From positions 1,841,001 to 1,905,000 of the forward strand of contig NZ_JAJDFY010000001.1 in the NCBI RefSeq assembly GCF_024704365.1: 64,000 nucleotides of DNA, read 5' to 3'. The stretch's first letter is position 1; every line of letters begins with the position of its first letter. The notes under the pieces were generated by a model. It was given only the letters and a program-made list of their open reading frames with translations, searched no databases and was not told the origin of the DNA. The position numbers and the translations under genes were made by a program. Origin of the DNA: Thermomonas sp. S9. Its GTDB lineage: Bacteria > Pseudomonadota > Gammaproteobacteria > Xanthomonadales > Xanthomonadaceae. Positions 21,179 to 31,867 of the stretch are shown here, one piece after another.

Positions 21179-21184
21179 TACAAT
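21179..21184 (+). promoter_or_regulatory. Putative -10 element upstream of mutS
   Basis: TACAAT 46 bases before the mutS start codon; I see no convincing -35 box at the right distance. Between it and the start lies an 8-base-pair hairpin (GCAGGCGA at 21192-21199 with TCGCCTGC at 21204-21211) in the leader. Confidence 0.4.
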
Positions 21185-21229
21185 CGGGCCGGCAGGCGAC
21201 GCCTCGCCTGCGCCTGCCCGTGTCTGCCC

Positions 21230-23824
21230 ATGCCCGTCGATTCCACTGCCACTGCCGCCGCCAAGCCCGCCGAACACACCCCGCTGATGAAGCAGTACTT
21301 CGCCGCCAAGGCGGCGCATCCGGACGTGCTGCTGTTCTTCCGGATGGGCGATTTCTACGAGCTGTTCTATGACGACGCGCGCAAGGCGGCGCGGCTGCTG
21401 GACATCACCCTGACCCAGCGCGGGCAGTCGGCCGGCCAGCCGATTCCGATGGCCGGGGTGCCGGTGCACGCCTATGAAAGCTATCTGGCGCGACTGGTGG
21501 CGCTGGGCGAATCGGTCGCCATCTGCGAGCAGATCGGCGATCCGGCGCTGGCCAAGGGCCTGGTGGAACGCAAGGTGGTGCGCATCGTCACCCCGGGTAC
21601 CGTCACCGACGAGGCGCTGCTGGACGACCGCCGCGACACCCTGCTGCTGGCCATCGCCCGCGGTCGCCAGGGCTATGGCCTGGCCTGGGCGGACCTGGCC
21701 AGCGGCCGCCTGCGCGCCAGCGAGGTCGCCGGCGAAGACACGCTGGAAGCGGAGCTGGCGCGGCTGCAGCCTGCCGAGCTGCTGATTGCCGATGAAGATG
21801 GCTGGCCGGAGTGGATACTCGAATCCCGCGGCCTGCGCCGGCGCGCGCCGTGGCTGTTCGATCCGGACAGCGGCCGCCGCCAACTGCTGCAGTTCTTCGG
21901 CGTGCACGACCTCACCGGCTTCGGCCTGGACGACCGCCCACTGGTGGTCGCCGCCGCAGCCGCGCTGCTCGGCTATGTCGAGGAAACCCAGAAGCAGCGC
22001 CTGCCCCATCTGCGCAGCATTGCGCTGGAGTCCGGCGACGAGGCGATCGCGATGAACGCCGCCACCCGCCGCCATCTGGAACTGGATTCGCGAACCGATG
22101 GCGATACCCGCGCCACCCTGCTCGGCGTGCTGGACAGCACCGTGACCCCGATGGCGGGGCGCCTGCTGCGGCGCTGGCTGCACCGCCCGCTGCGCGACCA
22201 TCAGATGCTGCGCGAACGCCATCACGCTGTGCAGGCCTTGCTGGAGACCGGCACGCATGCCGCCCTGCGCGAGGCGTTCCGCGGCCTGGGCGACATGGAA
22301 CGCATCCTGTCGCGGGTGGCCCTGCGCAGCGCGCGCCCGCGCGATCTGTCCACCCTGCGCGACGGCCTGGCGCTGCTGCCGGCGATGCGCGCACTGCTGG
22401 CGCCGCTGGATTCGCCGCGACTGCAAACACTCGGCATGGAGCTCGGTGACCATACCGACAGCGCCGCCTACCTACAGGCCGCGATCGTTCCGCAGCCGCC
22501 ACTGCTGGCCCGCGATGGCGGCGTGATCGCGGATGGCTTCGATACCGAACTGGACGCGCTGCGCCGGCTGTCCACCCATGCCGACCAGTTCCTGGTGGAA
22601 CTGGAAGCGCGCGAGCGCGCGGCCACCGGCATCGCCACCCTCAAGGTCGGCTACAACCGGGTGCACGGGTATTACATCGAGATCAGCAAAGGCCAGAGCG
22701 ACAAGGCGCCGGTGCACTACACCCGGCGCCAGACCCTGACCGGCGCCGAGCGCTACATCACCGAGGAGCTGAAAAGCTTCGAGGACAAGGTGCTGTCCGC
22801 GCGCGAACGCGCGCTGGCACGCGAAAAACTGCTGTATGAAGGCGTGCTGGATCGCCTCAACGAGACGCTCGAACCGCTGCGCCACTGCGCTCAGGCCCTG
22901 GCCGAGCTCGACGTGCTGGCATGCTTTGCCGAGCGTGCGCAGACGCTGGATTGGGCTTGCCCCGAGCTGCGTCAGACGCCCGGGATCGTGATCGAGCGCG
23001 GCCGTCATCCGGTGGTCGAGGCGCTACGCGAGGAACCCTTCGAGCCCAACGATCTTATCTTCGATGACGCAACGCGGATGTACGTCATCACCGGCCCGAA
23101 CATGGGCGGCAAAAGCACTTTCATGCGCCAGAACGCACTGATCGTGCTGCTGGCCTGCATCGGCAGTTTCGTGCCGGCCACGCGCGCGCAGATCGGCCCG
23201 ATCGACCGCATCCTCACCCGCATCGGCGCCGGCGACGACCTCGCCCGCGGGCAGTCCACCTTCATGGTGGAGATGAGCGAGACCGCCTACATCCTGCACC
23301 ACGCCAGCGCGCAGTCGCTGGTGCTGATGGACGAGATCGGCCGCGGCACTTCCACCTACGACGGCCTGGCGCTGGCCGACGCGGTGGCGCGCCAGCTGGC
23401 GTCGGTGAACCGCAGCTACACCCTGTTTGCCACCCACTATTTCGAACTGACGGCGCTGGCCGAACCCGGCAGCGGCATCGCCAACCTGCACCTGGACGCA
23501 GTGGAACACGGCGATGCACTGGTGTTCATGCACGCGGTGCGCCCCGGCCCGGCCAACCGCAGCTTCGGGTTGCAGGTCGCGGCACTGGCCGGGCTGCCGC
23601 GGGCCGCGCTGCAGCAGGCGCGCGCGCGCCTGGCGGAACTGGAGGCGCTGGCGCGCGAGGCGCCGGTGCCGGCGATGAGCGCACAGGCGCTGGACGCACC
23701 GCAGCAGTTCGGGCTGTTCCCGGCTTCCTCCGCCGTGCTGGAAGCGCTGGCCGCACTGGATCCTGACGAGCTCAGCCCCAAGCAGGCGCTGGAAGCGCTG
23801 TACCGCCTCAAGGCGCTGGCGTGA
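21230..23824 (+). CDS. mutS: DNA mismatch repair protein MutS
   Basis: Recognises mismatches and small loops and starts methyl-directed repair. Intact 864-residue protein, typical length. Domains in order: mismatch-binding domain with [15 protein letters not shown] (the F-x-E motif), connector, core and clamp, then the ATPase with Walker [10 protein letters not shown] (near 623), signature [14 protein letters not shown], Walker [17 protein letters not shown] (near 700) and H-loop [10 protein letters not shown]. The C-terminal tail holds the helix-turn-helix dimerisation region. No frame break is visible, which argues that the many indels around it are not the result of mismatch-repair loss. 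Confidence 0.98.
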   Translation: MPVDSTATAAAKPAEHTPLMKQYFAAKAAHPDVLLFFRMGDFYELFYDDARKAARLLDITLTQRGQSAGQPIPMAGVPVHAYESYLARLVALGESVAICEQIGDPALAKGLVERKVVRIVTPGTVTDEALLDDRRDTLLLAIARGRQGYGLAWADLASGRLRASEVAGEDTLEAELARLQPAELLIADEDGWPEWILESRGLRRRAPWLFDPDSGRRQLLQFFGVHDLTGFGLDDRPLVVAAAAALLGYVEETQKQRLPHLRSIALESGDEAIAMNAATRRHLELDSRTDGDTRATLLGVLDSTVTPMAGRLLRRWLHRPLRDHQMLRERHHAVQALLETGTHAALREAFRGLGDMERILSRVALRSARPRDLSTLRDGLALLPAMRALLAPLDSPRLQTLGMELGDHTDSAAYLQAAIVPQPPLLARDGGVIADGFDTELDALRRLSTHADQFLVELEARERAATGIATLKVGYNRVHGYYIEISKGQSDKAPVHYTRRQTLTGAERYITEELKSFEDKVLSARERALAREKLLYEGVLDRLNETLEPLRHCAQALAELDVLACFAERAQTLDWACPELRQTPGIVIERGRHPVVEALREEPFEPNDLIFDDATRMYVITGPNMGGKSTFMRQNALIVLLACIGSFVPATRAQIGPIDRILTRIGAGDDLARGQSTFMVEMSETAYILHHASAQSLVLMDEIGRGTSTYDGLALADAVARQLASVNRSYTLFATHYFELTALAEPGSGIANLHLDAVEHGDALVFMHAVRPGPANRSFGLQVAALAGLPRAALQQARARLAELEALAREAPVPAMSAQALDAPQQFGLFPASSAVLEALAALDPDELSPKQALEALYRLKALA

Positions 23825-23878
23825 CCGCGCGCGACGGCACGCACGCGCCGCATGTCGCGATGCCATCGCAAATAAGCC

Positions 23879-23907
23879 TTGCGTGATCCGGCACCGATCA
23901 TTACAAT
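23879..23907 (+). promoter_or_regulatory. Sigma-70-type promoter of the initiator tRNA gene
   Basis: TTGCGT (23879-23884), a 17-base spacer, then TACAAT (23902-23907). The tRNA begins 13 bases after the -10 box, so transcription would start just upstream of it. Near-consensus spacing and position make this the best promoter in the window. Confidence 0.8.
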
Positions 23908-23919
23908 GCGCAACTCTGC

Positions 23920-23996
23920 TGCGGGGTGGAGCAGTCTGGCAGCTCGTCGGGCTCATAACCCGAAGGTCGCAGGTTCAAATCCTGCCCCCGCTACCA
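23920..23996 (+). tRNA. tRNA-fMet (initiator, anticodon CAT)
   Basis: 77-base tRNA with encoded CCA end. The acceptor stem pairs GCGGGG with CCCCGC but leaves T1 opposite T72 unpaired; the anticodon stem has three G-C pairs (GGG CTCATAA CCC); the D stem has A11-T24. These are the initiator features, so this is fMet rather than elongator Met. Anticodon at 23954-23956, T arm GCAGG-TTCAAAT-CCTGC. Confidence 0.97.
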
Positions 23997-24012
23997 CATT
24001 TCAGCACGAACG

Positions 24013-24045
24013 AAACGGCGATCCGGGCAACCGCATCGCCGTTTT
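24013..24045 (+). terminator. Rho-independent terminator of the tRNA gene
   Basis: AACGGCGAT and ATCGCCGTT form a 9-base stem followed by a short T tract (TTTT in the 3' arm and after), 17 bases past the tRNA. The flanking CACGAA/TTCGTG can extend the stem. Confidence 0.85.
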
Positions 24046-24142
24046 CGTGTGTGCTTTCGCGGCGCTTTCCACAGCGCCGCCTGCGTCCCGGCGTCTGCCT
24101 GCAGCCACGAATGGCGCTCGCTCGGCATCCCGCCAAAACGCA

Positions 24143-24166
24143 CGGGGCGCACCGAAGTGCGCCCCG
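24143..24166 (-). terminator. Terminator of the nuo operon
   Basis: A perfect 10-base stem (CGGGGCGCAC/GTGCGCCCCG) closed by a tetraloop, reading TTCG on the minus strand, followed on that strand by TGCGTTTTGG. It lies about 30 bases past the nuoN stop. Confidence 0.85.
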
Positions 24167-24196
24167 CGGTCGATCGCAGGAAGGCCCGCCGCGCGC

Positions 24197-25660
24197 TCAG
24201 GCGAACGCGGCCTGGCACCAGGCCATCAGCGGGTTCCAGAACACGCCCAGTGCCAGCAGTACCAGCGCGTTCACGCCGAACGCCACGCGCAGCACGCGGT
24301 CGTCGCGCGGGCGCATGGGCTCGCCCGCCGGCTCGTCGAAGTACATGACCTTGATGACGCGCAGGTAGTAGAACGCGCCGATCACCGCGAACACCACGCC
24401 GGTGATCGCCAGCCACAGCATGCCGCCGTCCAGCGCCGCGCGCAGCACCGCCAGCTTGGCCCAGAAGCCGAGGAACGGCGGGATGCCGGCCAGCGATGCC
24501 ATCACGCACAGCACCATGCCGGCGCTCCACGGATCGCGCGCGTTCAGGCCCTTGAAGTCGTCGATGGCATCCGCCTCGAACCCGCGCCGCGACAGCAGCA
24601 CGATCGCGCCGAACGCGGCGGTCGCCATCAGCGCGTAGCTGATCGCATAGAACATCGCCGCCGCGTAGCCACCGGCGCCGCCGCCGGCCAGGCCGAGGAA
24701 CAGGAAGCCGACGTGCGAGATGGTCGAATACGCCAGCATGCGCTTCAGATTCGTCTGCATCAGCGCGATCACATTGCCGACCAGCAGCGACAGCGCGGCC
24801 AGCACCGCCAGCATGGATTGCCAGTCCTCCGCCAAGGGCGCGGCGCCGACGCCCAGCAGGCGCACCACCATCGCGAATGCGGCCAGCTTGGGCGCGGAAC
24901 CGATGAACAGGGTCACCGGGGTGGGCGCGCCGTGATACACGTCCGGCAGCCACATGTGGAATGGCGCCGCGCCGAACTTGAAGGCGATGCCCGCCAGCAT
25001 GAACACCACCCCGGCCAGCAACAGGGTCGGCTGCGCGACGGACGGCGCCGCCCCGCGGATACTGGCCAGGTCCAGGCTGCCGGTGGCGCCGTACACCAGC
25101 GACATGCCGTACAGCAGCAGGCCCGAGGCCAGCGCGCCCAGCACGAAATACTTCATCGCCGCTTCCGAGGCCAGGCGGCTGTCGCGATCGATCGCGACCA
25201 GCGCATACGAGCTCAGCGCCAGCAGCTCCAGCCCCAGGTACACCATCACCAGGCTGCCGGCCGAGATCAGCAGCAGCATGCCGAGCACGGCGAACAGCAC
25301 CAGCACCGAGACCTCGCCCTTGTACAGCCCGCGCTCGCGCAGGTAGGGCCAGAAGAACAGCAGCGCGGCCGCGGAAATCACGCAGGTGGCGACCTTCAGC
25401 ACGTCGGCCATGGTGTCGCGCACGAACATCCCGCCGAGCACGCTGGTGTCGCCGCCGGCACCGACGCCGCCCAGCACCAGCGCCGCCACCACCAGCAGGG
25501 TGGCGACCGAGAGCACGTGGGTGAGCACGCGCTGGCCGTCCTTCAGGAACAGGTCCAGCATCAGCAGGAAGAACGCGGCGCCCACCAGCACCAGCTCGGG
25601 AATCAGAGGCAGCAGCTCGGTGGCGGCCGGCATGGCGAGAGTGGCCTGCATCGTCGTCAT
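24197..25660 (-). CDS. nuoN: NADH-quinone oxidoreductase subunit N
   Basis: Antiporter-like proton-pumping subunit of complex I, inner membrane. 487 residues with about 14 helices, related to NuoL and NuoM; the functional Glu/Lys region is seen around YLGLELLALSSYALVA and the Lys-bearing FKFGAAPFHMWLPDVY. It is the last gene of the operon, 4 bases after nuoM, and is followed by a strong hairpin terminator. Uninterrupted. Confidence 0.96.
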   Translation of the reverse strand: MTTMQATLAMPAATELLPLIPELVLVGAAFFLLMLDLFLKDGQRVLTHVLSVATLLVVAALVLGGVGAGGDTSVLGGMFVRDTMADVLKVATCVISAAALLFFWPYLRERGLYKGEVSVLVLFAVLGMLLLISAGSLVMVYLGLELLALSSYALVAIDRDSRLASEAAMKYFVLGALASGLLLYGMSLVYGATGSLDLASIRGAAPSVAQPTLLLAGVVFMLAGIAFKFGAAPFHMWLPDVYHGAPTPVTLFIGSAPKLAAFAMVVRLLGVGAAPLAEDWQSMLAVLAALSLLVGNVIALMQTNLKRMLAYSTISHVGFLFLGLAGGGAGGYAAAMFYAISYALMATAAFGAIVLLSRRGFEADAIDDFKGLNARDPWSAGMVLCVMASLAGIPPFLGFWAKLAVLRAALDGGMLWLAITGVVFAVIGAFYYLRVIKVMYFDEPAGEPMRPRDDRVLRVAFGVNALVLLALGVFWNPLMAWCQAAFA

Positions 25661-25664
25661 GTCC

Positions 25665-27191
25665 TTAGAGTTTGGTCGCGGCGAGCTGGCCCGCCAGTTG
25701 CGCGATGGAGGGCTCCATCAGGTCAGTCAGCGGCTTGGGATCGATGCCCAGCGCCAGGGTGAAGGCGGCGAACACGCCCAGCACGATCCATTCGCGCATG
25801 TTGATGTCCTTCAGTTCGGCGACGTGCGCGTTGCCCACGTCGCCCCAGATGATGCGCTTGGTGAGCCACAGCGAGTAGCCGGCGCCGATGATCAGGGTCA
25901 GCGCCGCGGCCAGGGCGATCAGCGGGCTGTGCTGGAACGCGGCCAGGATCACCACGAACTCGCCGACGAAGCCGCTGGTGCCTGGCAGGCCGGAGTTGGC
26001 CATCGCGAACAACACCCAGAACAGCGCGAACCAGGGCATCACCTTGGCCACGCCGCCGTAGTCCTTGATCATGCGGGTGTGCATGCGGTCGTACAGCACG
26101 CCGACGCAGGAGAACATCGCGCCGGAGATGAAACCGTGCGAGACCATCTGCACCATCGCGCCCTGCAGGCCCAGGCGGGCCACGTCGGCGGACTGCGCAT
26201 CGCGCACCAGCGAGAATGCGATGAAGGTGCCGAGGGTCACGAAGCCCATGTGCGCGACCGACGAATAGGCGATCAGCTTCTTCATGTCGGCCTGCACCAG
26301 CGCCACCAGGCCGACGTACACGATCGCGATCAGGCTGAAGGCGATCATCAGCCAGGCAAATTCGTGGCCGGCGTCGGGCACGATCGGCAGGGTGAAGCGC
26401 AGAAAGCCATAGCCGCCGATCTTCAGCATGATCGCCGCCAGCACCACCGAGCCGCCGGTCGGCGCCTCCACATGGGCATCCGGCAGCCAGGTATGGACCG
26501 GGAACATCGGCACCTTGATCGCGAACGCGCCGAAGAAGGCGAAGAACAGCCAGGTCTGCTCGCGCATGGTCAGCGGCAGCGCGGCCATGTCCGCGATCTG
26601 CCAGCTGCCACCCTTCAGGTACAGGTAGATCAGCCCGACCAGCATGAACACCGAGCCGAGGAAGGTGTACAGGAAGAACTTCAGCGCGGCGTAAATGCGG
26701 CGCGGGCCGCCCCACACGCCGATCACGATGAACATCGGGATCAGCATGGCCTCGAAGAACACGTAGAACAGCAGGGAGTCGAGCGCGCTGAACACGCCGA
26801 TCATCGCGCCTTCCAGCAGCATCAGGCTGGCGAAGTACTGCGCCACCCGCTTTTCCACCGAGCCCCAGGCGCCGATCAGCACCAGCACGCCGACCAGGGT
26901 GGTCAGCCCGATCAGCGGCACCGACAGGCCGTCTGCGCCGAGGTGGTACTGGATGCCGTAAGCCGGGATCCACGGCCGCTGCTCGACGAACTGCATCGCC
27001 GCGCTGCCGTAGTCGAAACCGGTGAACAGCGGAATGCTGAGCACGAACGTCAGCACCGCGAAGCCGAGCGCGGCCCAGCGCGCCAGCTGCGGGCGCTGGT
27101 TGCCGGCCAGCAGGGTCAACACGCCGCCGAGGATCGGCAGCCAGATCAGGAGGCTGAGCAGGGGCCAGTGGGTCACGCTTGCGGTATCCAT
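25665..27191 (-). CDS. nuoM: NADH-quinone oxidoreductase subunit M
   Basis: Antiporter-like proton-pumping subunit of complex I. 508 residues; the conserved Glu lies in FYVFFEAMLIPMFI, and the helix-7/8 region AIKVPMFPVHTWLPDAHVEAP carries the essential Lys and the HTWLPDAH motif. The start ATG at 27191 gives MDTASVTHWPLLS. It sits 19 bases downstream of nuoL and is intact. Confidence 0.97.
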   Translation of the reverse strand: MDTASVTHWPLLSLLIWLPILGGVLTLLAGNQRPQLARWAALGFAVLTFVLSIPLFTGFDYGSAAMQFVEQRPWIPAYGIQYHLGADGLSVPLIGLTTLVGVLVLIGAWGSVEKRVAQYFASLMLLEGAMIGVFSALDSLLFYVFFEAMLIPMFIVIGVWGGPRRIYAALKFFLYTFLGSVFMLVGLIYLYLKGGSWQIADMAALPLTMREQTWLFFAFFGAFAIKVPMFPVHTWLPDAHVEAPTGGSVVLAAIMLKIGGYGFLRFTLPIVPDAGHEFAWLMIAFSLIAIVYVGLVALVQADMKKLIAYSSVAHMGFVTLGTFIAFSLVRDAQSADVARLGLQGAMVQMVSHGFISGAMFSCVGVLYDRMHTRMIKDYGGVAKVMPWFALFWVLFAMANSGLPGTSGFVGEFVVILAAFQHSPLIALAAALTLIIGAGYSLWLTKRIIWGDVGNAHVAELKDINMREWIVLGVFAAFTLALGIDPKPLTDLMEPSIAQLAGQLAATKL

Positions 27192-27210
27192 CTCGTCGTC
27201 GGTTCCGGCC

Positions 27211-29289
27211 TTACTGCCAGTAGTAGCGGGCCATCGCCAGCAGGGCGACCAGTCCCAGGATCATGGCGAAGGCATAGTGGTAGAGGTAGCCGGTCTGCAC
27301 CCGGCGGACCATCGCGGCGAGCGTGCCCACCAGGCGCGCGCTTCCGTTCACGATGCCGTCGATCAGGCCGGCGTCGATCGCGCTGGAAGCCTTGCCGAGC
27401 TTGAGACTGCCGCCGGCCAGGCCGCCGATCCACAGGTCATCCATGTAGAACTTGCGCTGCAGCACGCGGATCGGCAGCGCCAGGCTGCGGGTGAGGCCGC
27501 TGCGCAGCTGCGGCTTGATGAGGTACAGCAGGGTGGCCAGCAGGAAGCCCGTCAGGGCCAGCCAGAACGCCGGCGCCAGGAAGCCGTGCAGCGCGAACGC
27601 AACCGGGCCGTGGAACTCCTCGGCCAGCCTGGCCATCACGTCGTTCTGCTCCAGCACCTGGATCGCGCCGGCGAAGTACGGCGCCTGCTTCACGTGGCCC
27701 AGCACGTCGGTGCCGAACAGCATCGGGCCCACCGTGAAGAAGCCGATTACCGCAGACGGAACCGCCAGCAGCACCAGTGGCAGGGTCACCACCCACGGGC
27801 TCTCGTGCGGTTCCACCGGGCCGTGGTGGTGGGCCGGCTCGCTGTGGGCTTCCTGGTCGTGCGCACCGTGCGCACCATGCGAGGCGTGCGCGTGGCGGAA
27901 GCGCTCCTCGCCGAAGAAGGTCAGGTACAGCAGGCGGAAGCTGTAGAAGCTGGTCACGAAGGCGCCCAGCAGCACCGCCCAGTTGGCGTACTGCGCGATC
28001 CAGCCAGCGTGGGTCTGCGCATGTTCGGCGGCCGCCTCGATGATGGTGTCCTTCGAGTAGAAGCCGCTGAAGAACGGAGTGCCGACCAGCGCCAGGGTGC
28101 CGATCCACATGGTCAGGTGGGTGATCGGCATGTACTTGCGCAGGCCGCCCATCTTGGTCATGTCCTGCTCGTGGTGCATGCCGATGATGACCGAGCCGGC
28201 GCCGAGGAACAGCAGCGCCTTGAAGAAGGCGTGGGTCATCAGGTGGTACACCGCCGCCGAGTAGGCGGACACGCCCAGCGCCACCGTCATGTAGCCCAGC
28301 TGCGACAGGGTGGAATAGGCCACGACGCGCTTGATGTCGTTCTGCACCATGCCGATCAGGCCGGTCCAGAACGCGGTGGTGGCGCCGATGAACAGCACGA
28401 AGTTCAGCGCCGTCTCCGACAGTTCGAACAGCGGCGACATGCGCGCCACCATGAAGATGCCGGCGGTCACCATGGTCGCGGCGTGGATCAACGCCGAAAT
28501 CGGGGTCGGGCCTTCCATCGAATCCGGCAGCCACACGTGCAGCGGCACCTGCGCCGACTTGCCCATCGCGCCGATGAACAGGCAGATGCAGATGATGGTC
28601 GCGATCGACCAGGCGTGGCCCGGCAGGATCTCGACGGTGGCGCCGCGGATCACGTCGACATTGGCGAAGGCGGTGCCGTAGTCCAGGGTGCCCAGCCACA
28701 GCAGCACGCCGGCGATGCCCAGCAGGAAGCCGAAATCGCCCACGCGGTTGACCAGGAACGCCTTGAGGTTGGCGAACACCGCGGTCGGGCGCTTGTACCA
28801 GAAGCCGATCAGCAGGTAGGACACCAGGCCCACCGCCTCCCAGCCGAAGAACAGCTGCATGAAGTTGTTGCTCATCACCAGCATCAGCATGCTGAAGGTG
28901 AACAGCGAGATGTAGCTGAAGAAGCGCTGGTAGCCGTCGTCGTCGGCCATGTAGCCGATGGTGTAGATATGGACCAGCAGCGACACGAAGGTGACGACCA
29001 CCATCATCATCGCGGTCAGCTTGTCCACCAGGAAGCCGACGTTCACCGAGATGTCGCCCACCTGCATCCAGGTGTAGATGTTCTCGTTGAACACCGGCGC
29101 GCCGTGCAGCAGCTGCCACGACACGTGCACCGACAGCGCGCAGCTGGCGGCCACGCCCAGGATGGTCACGGTGTGCGCGCCGGCGCGGCCGATCTGGCGG
29201 CCGAACAGGCCGGCGATGAGGCTGCCCAGCAGCGGCAGCAGCACCACCAGCACGAGCTGGGTCTTGGAGATCAGGAGTGCCGAATCCAT
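27211..29289 (-). CDS. nuoL: NADH-quinone oxidoreductase subunit L
   Basis: Largest antiporter-like subunit of complex I with the long lateral helix. 692 residues. Conserved features are FFGWEAVGLVSYLLIGFWY with its Glu, GKSAQVPLHVWLPDSMEGPTP with the pumping Lys, and a His-rich cytoplasmic loop (HASHGAHGAHDQEAHSEPAHHHG) that varies among species. The stop TAA is just ahead of nuoM. Intact. Confidence 0.97.
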   Translation of the reverse strand: MDSALLISKTQLVLVVLLPLLGSLIAGLFGRQIGRAGAHTVTILGVAASCALSVHVSWQLLHGAPVFNENIYTWMQVGDISVNVGFLVDKLTAMMMVVVTFVSLLVHIYTIGYMADDDGYQRFFSYISLFTFSMLMLVMSNNFMQLFFGWEAVGLVSYLLIGFWYKRPTAVFANLKAFLVNRVGDFGFLLGIAGVLLWLGTLDYGTAFANVDVIRGATVEILPGHAWSIATIICICLFIGAMGKSAQVPLHVWLPDSMEGPTPISALIHAATMVTAGIFMVARMSPLFELSETALNFVLFIGATTAFWTGLIGMVQNDIKRVVAYSTLSQLGYMTVALGVSAYSAAVYHLMTHAFFKALLFLGAGSVIIGMHHEQDMTKMGGLRKYMPITHLTMWIGTLALVGTPFFSGFYSKDTIIEAAAEHAQTHAGWIAQYANWAVLLGAFVTSFYSFRLLYLTFFGEERFRHAHASHGAHGAHDQEAHSEPAHHHGPVEPHESPWVVTLPLVLLAVPSAVIGFFTVGPMLFGTDVLGHVKQAPYFAGAIQVLEQNDVMARLAEEFHGPVAFALHGFLAPAFWLALTGFLLATLLYLIKPQLRSGLTRSLALPIRVLQRKFYMDDLWIGGLAGGSLKLGKASSAIDAGLIDGIVNGSARLVGTLAAMVRRVQTGYLYHYAFAMILGLVALLAMARYYWQ

Positions 29290-29293
29290 CAGG

Positions 29294-29617
29294 TCAGCCC
29301 TTCAAGCTATCGATGTCCGCCACGTCGATGGTGCGGCGGTTGCGGAACAGGGTCACCAGGATCGCCAGGCCGATCGCGGCCTCGGCGGCGGCGACGGTGA
29401 GGATGAAGAACACGAACACCTGGCCGGCGGCGTCGCCCAGCGCACGCGAGAACGCGACGAAGTTGATGTTCACCGAGAGCAGCATCAGCTCCAGCGACAC
29501 CAGCAGCATGATCACGTTCTTGCGATTGAGGAACAGGCCGGCGACGCTGATGCAGAACAGCACCGCGCCCAGCGCGAGGTAATGCCCCAGGGTCAGGGCG
29601 GAGACCAGGTTTGCCAT
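29294..29617 (-). CDS. nuoK: NADH-quinone oxidoreductase subunit K
   Basis: Small three-helix membrane subunit of complex I, 107 residues. The conserved Glu residues of the proton path are in [18 protein letters not shown] and [16 protein letters not shown]. The ATG at 29617 overlaps the nuoJ stop (TGATG); a GTG one codon earlier is less likely. nuoL starts 4 bases downstream. Confidence 0.96.
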   Translation of the reverse strand: MANLVSALTLGHYLALGAVLFCISVAGLFLNRKNVIMLLVSLELMLLSVNINFVAFSRALGDAAGQVFVFFILTVAAAEAAIGLAILVTLFRNRRTIDVADIDSLKG

Positions 29618-30255
29618 CACGCGCCCTCCCCGGCCTGGCCATCGTGCGCGGGTTTTTCCGCCGCCATCTTCACCAGCCGCACGCGGTCGGCGGCGCGCAC
29701 GCGCACCTGCTCGGACGGGTTCTGGTGGCGCGTCCCCTCACGCCGACGCAGGGTCAGCATGACGGCGGCCACCACCGCCACGGTCAGGATCACCGCCGCC
29801 ACTTCGAACGGCAGCATGAAATCGGTGAACAGGGCATGCGCCAGCCAGTTGGTGTTGGGGATGCCGGAGGCGACCGCGGCGTTGTCGGCCAGCGGCGCCT
29901 GCGCGGCGCTGCGCACGCCGATCAGGGCCAGCATTTCCAGCAGCATCGCCACCGCCACCAGCAACCCGATCGGCAGGTAGCGCACGTAGCCCTGGCGGAT
30001 CGGCGCCTTGTCCATGTCCAGCATCATCACCACGAACAGGAACAGCACCATCACCGCGCCCACGTAGACCAGCACCAGCGCGATGCCGAGGAACTCGGCG
30101 CCGCCGACGATCCAGGTGCAGGCCACCGAGAAGAAGGTCAGCACCAGATACAGCACGGCGTGCACCGGGTTGCGCGCGGCGATGGTGGCCAGCGCGGCGA
30201 TCGCGGCGACCGCCGCGAAGCCGAGGAAGGCAAGAGTCGGAAAATCGAAATCCAT
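29617..30255 (-). CDS. nuoJ: NADH-quinone oxidoreductase subunit J
   Basis: Membrane subunit J of complex I, 212 residues with about five helices; typical motifs are [17 protein letters not shown] and [21 protein letters not shown]. The C-terminal 40 residues are a charged cytoplasmic tail. The start giving [10 protein letters not shown] follows nuoI by 11 bases; the frame is open much further upstream but that part only shadows nuoI. Confidence 0.95.
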   Translation of the reverse strand: MDFDFPTLAFLGFAAVAAIAALATIAARNPVHAVLYLVLTFFSVACTWIVGGAEFLGIALVLVYVGAVMVLFLFVVMMLDMDKAPIRQGYVRYLPIGLLVAVAMLLEMLALIGVRSAAQAPLADNAAVASGIPNTNWLAHALFTDFMLPFEVAAVILTVAVVAAVMLTLRRREGTRHQNPSEQVRVRAADRVRLVKMAAEKPAHDGQAGEGA

Positions 30256-30266
30256 GGGGTCCTGCC

Positions 30267-30758
30267 TCAACGGTAGGGAGCATCGGCCGCACGGCGCTCG
30301 GCGATCTCCGCCTCCAGGCGGTCGCCGATGGCCAGCAGCTTGGGCTTGGTCAGGATGTTCTGGCCGCGCTGGTCGAAGTGGTACTCGTGCACGTGGGTCT
30401 CCACGATCGAGTCGGTCGGGCACGACTCCTCGCAGAACCCGCAGAAGATGCACTTAAACAGGTCGATCTCGTAGCGGGTGGTGCGGCGGCTGCCGTCGTC
30501 CGCGCGCGGGCCGGCCTCGATGGTGATCGCCAGCGCCGGGCAGACCGCCTCGCACAGCTTGCACGCGATGCAGCGCTCCTCGCCGTTCGGATAACGGCGC
30601 AGGGCATGCACGCCGCGGAAGCGCGGCGACTGCGGGGTCTTCTCCATCGGGTACATCAGCGTGTACTTCGGACGGAACAGATACTTGAGCGTCAGCCATA
30701 GGCCGCCGAGCAGCTCCAGCAGCAGCAGGCTCTTGAAGTAGGACATCACCCTGTTCAT
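30267..30758 (-). CDS. nuoI: NADH-quinone oxidoreductase subunit I
   Basis: Carries clusters N6a and N6b, two [4Fe-4S] centres linking the peripheral arm to the quinone site. 163 residues; ligands in [16 protein letters not shown] and [16 protein letters not shown]. The start ATG at 30758 overlaps the nuoH stop (ATGA), giving [11 protein letters not shown] with an amphipathic N-terminal helix. Intact. Confidence 0.97.
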   Translation of the reverse strand: MNRVMSYFKSLLLLELLGGLWLTLKYLFRPKYTLMYPMEKTPQSPRFRGVHALRRYPNGEERCIACKLCEAVCPALAITIEAGPRADDGSRRTTRYEIDLFKCIFCGFCEESCPTDSIVETHVHEYHFDQRGQNILTKPKLLAIGDRLEAEIAERRAADAPYR

Positions 30759-31867
30759 GCCGCCGCTCCCATTGCATGGCCGCCGATCACGCCGAAATAC
30801 ACCAGCATCGCGGTCACGAAGATCCAGGCGATGGTGATCGGGATGAATACCTTCCAGCCCAGCCGCATGATCTGGTCGTAGCGATAGCGCGGGAACGCGG
30901 CGCGGAACCAGATGAAGCAGGTGGCGAAGAAGAACACCTTGGCCAGCAGCCACCACCAGCCATCCGCCGACAACAGCGGGATGCCCCAGCCGTGGAACGG
31001 GCTGAGCCAGCCGCCGAGGAAGAAGATCGAGGTCAGGAAGCTGACCAGCAGCATGTTGGCGTATTCGGCCAGGAAGAACAGCGCGAACTGCGAGCCGGAG
31101 TACTCCACCATGTGGCCGGCCACGATCTCGGACTCGCCTTCCACCACGTCGAACGGCGCGCGGTTGGTCTCGGCCACGCCGGAGACGAAATACACCACGA
31201 ACAGCGGCAGCAACGGAATGAAGAACCAGCTCAGGAAGCCGCGCCCGGCTTGCGCCATCACGATCTCGGTCAGGTTCAGGCTGCCGGCGGCGATCAGTAC
31301 GCCGACCAGGGCGAAGCCCATCGCGATCTCGTAGCTGATCATCTGCGCCGAGGCGCGCATGGCGCCGAGGAAGGCGTATTTCGAGTTCGAGGCCCAGCCG
31401 GCGAGGATCACGCCGTAGATGCCCAGCGAGGTCATTGCCAGCAGGTACAGCAGGCCGGCGTTGACGTTGGCCAGCACCACCTGGGCATCGAACGGCACCA
31501 CTGCCCACGCCGCGAACGCCGGCACCAGCGCCAGCAGCGGCGCCAGGCGGTACAGCACCGGATGCGCCACGCTCGGCTGCACCACTTCCTTGAACAGCAG
31601 CTTGAACACGTCGGCGAACGCCTGCAGCACACCCCAGCCGACGTACATCGGGCCGTGGCGCACGTGCATCCAGCCGATGACCTTGCGTTCCCAGACCACG
31701 TAGAAGGCCACGGTGACGATCACCGGCACGGCGATCGCCAGCACCTTCAACACGATCCAGGCCAGCAGGCCGAGGGTGCCGAACGACAGCAGGGCCGCGT
31801 GCAGCGGCTCGATGGCGTATTGCATCAGCGGATTGTTGGACAGCAGGGTGTGGGTCATGGTGCTCAT
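30755..31867 (-). CDS. nuoH: NADH-quinone oxidoreductase subunit H
   Basis: Membrane subunit forming much of the quinone chamber of complex I. 370 residues, eight or more helices; hallmarks are [47 protein letters not shown] split over the loop with acidic residues, and [14 protein letters not shown]. The ATG at 31867 overlaps the nuoG stop; a second ATG three codons later is possible. Intact. Confidence 0.97.
   Translation of the reverse strand: MSTMTHTLLSNNPLMQYAIEPLHAALLSFGTLGLLAWIVLKVLAIAVPVIVTVAFYVVWERKVIGWMHVRHGPMYVGWGVLQAFADVFKLLFKEVVQPSVAHPVLYRLAPLLALVPAFAAWAVVPFDAQVVLANVNAGLLYLLAMTSLGIYGVILAGWASNSKYAFLGAMRASAQMISYEIAMGFALVGVLIAAGSLNLTEIVMAQAGRGFLSWFFIPLLPLFVVYFVSGVAETNRAPFDVVEGESEIVAGHMVEYSGSQFALFFLAEYANMLLVSFLTSIFFLGGWLSPFHGWGIPLLSADGWWWLLAKVFFFATCFIWFRAAFPRYRYDQIMRLGWKVFIPITIAWIFVTAMLVYFGVIGGHAMGAAA

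Noticed and set aside
23879-29400. Long + strand open frames (627, 672 and 792 codons) opposite nuoN, nuoM and nuoL
   Set aside because: They are His/Gln/Arg-rich shadows of membrane-protein genes on the other strand; one even starts inside the tRNA region.
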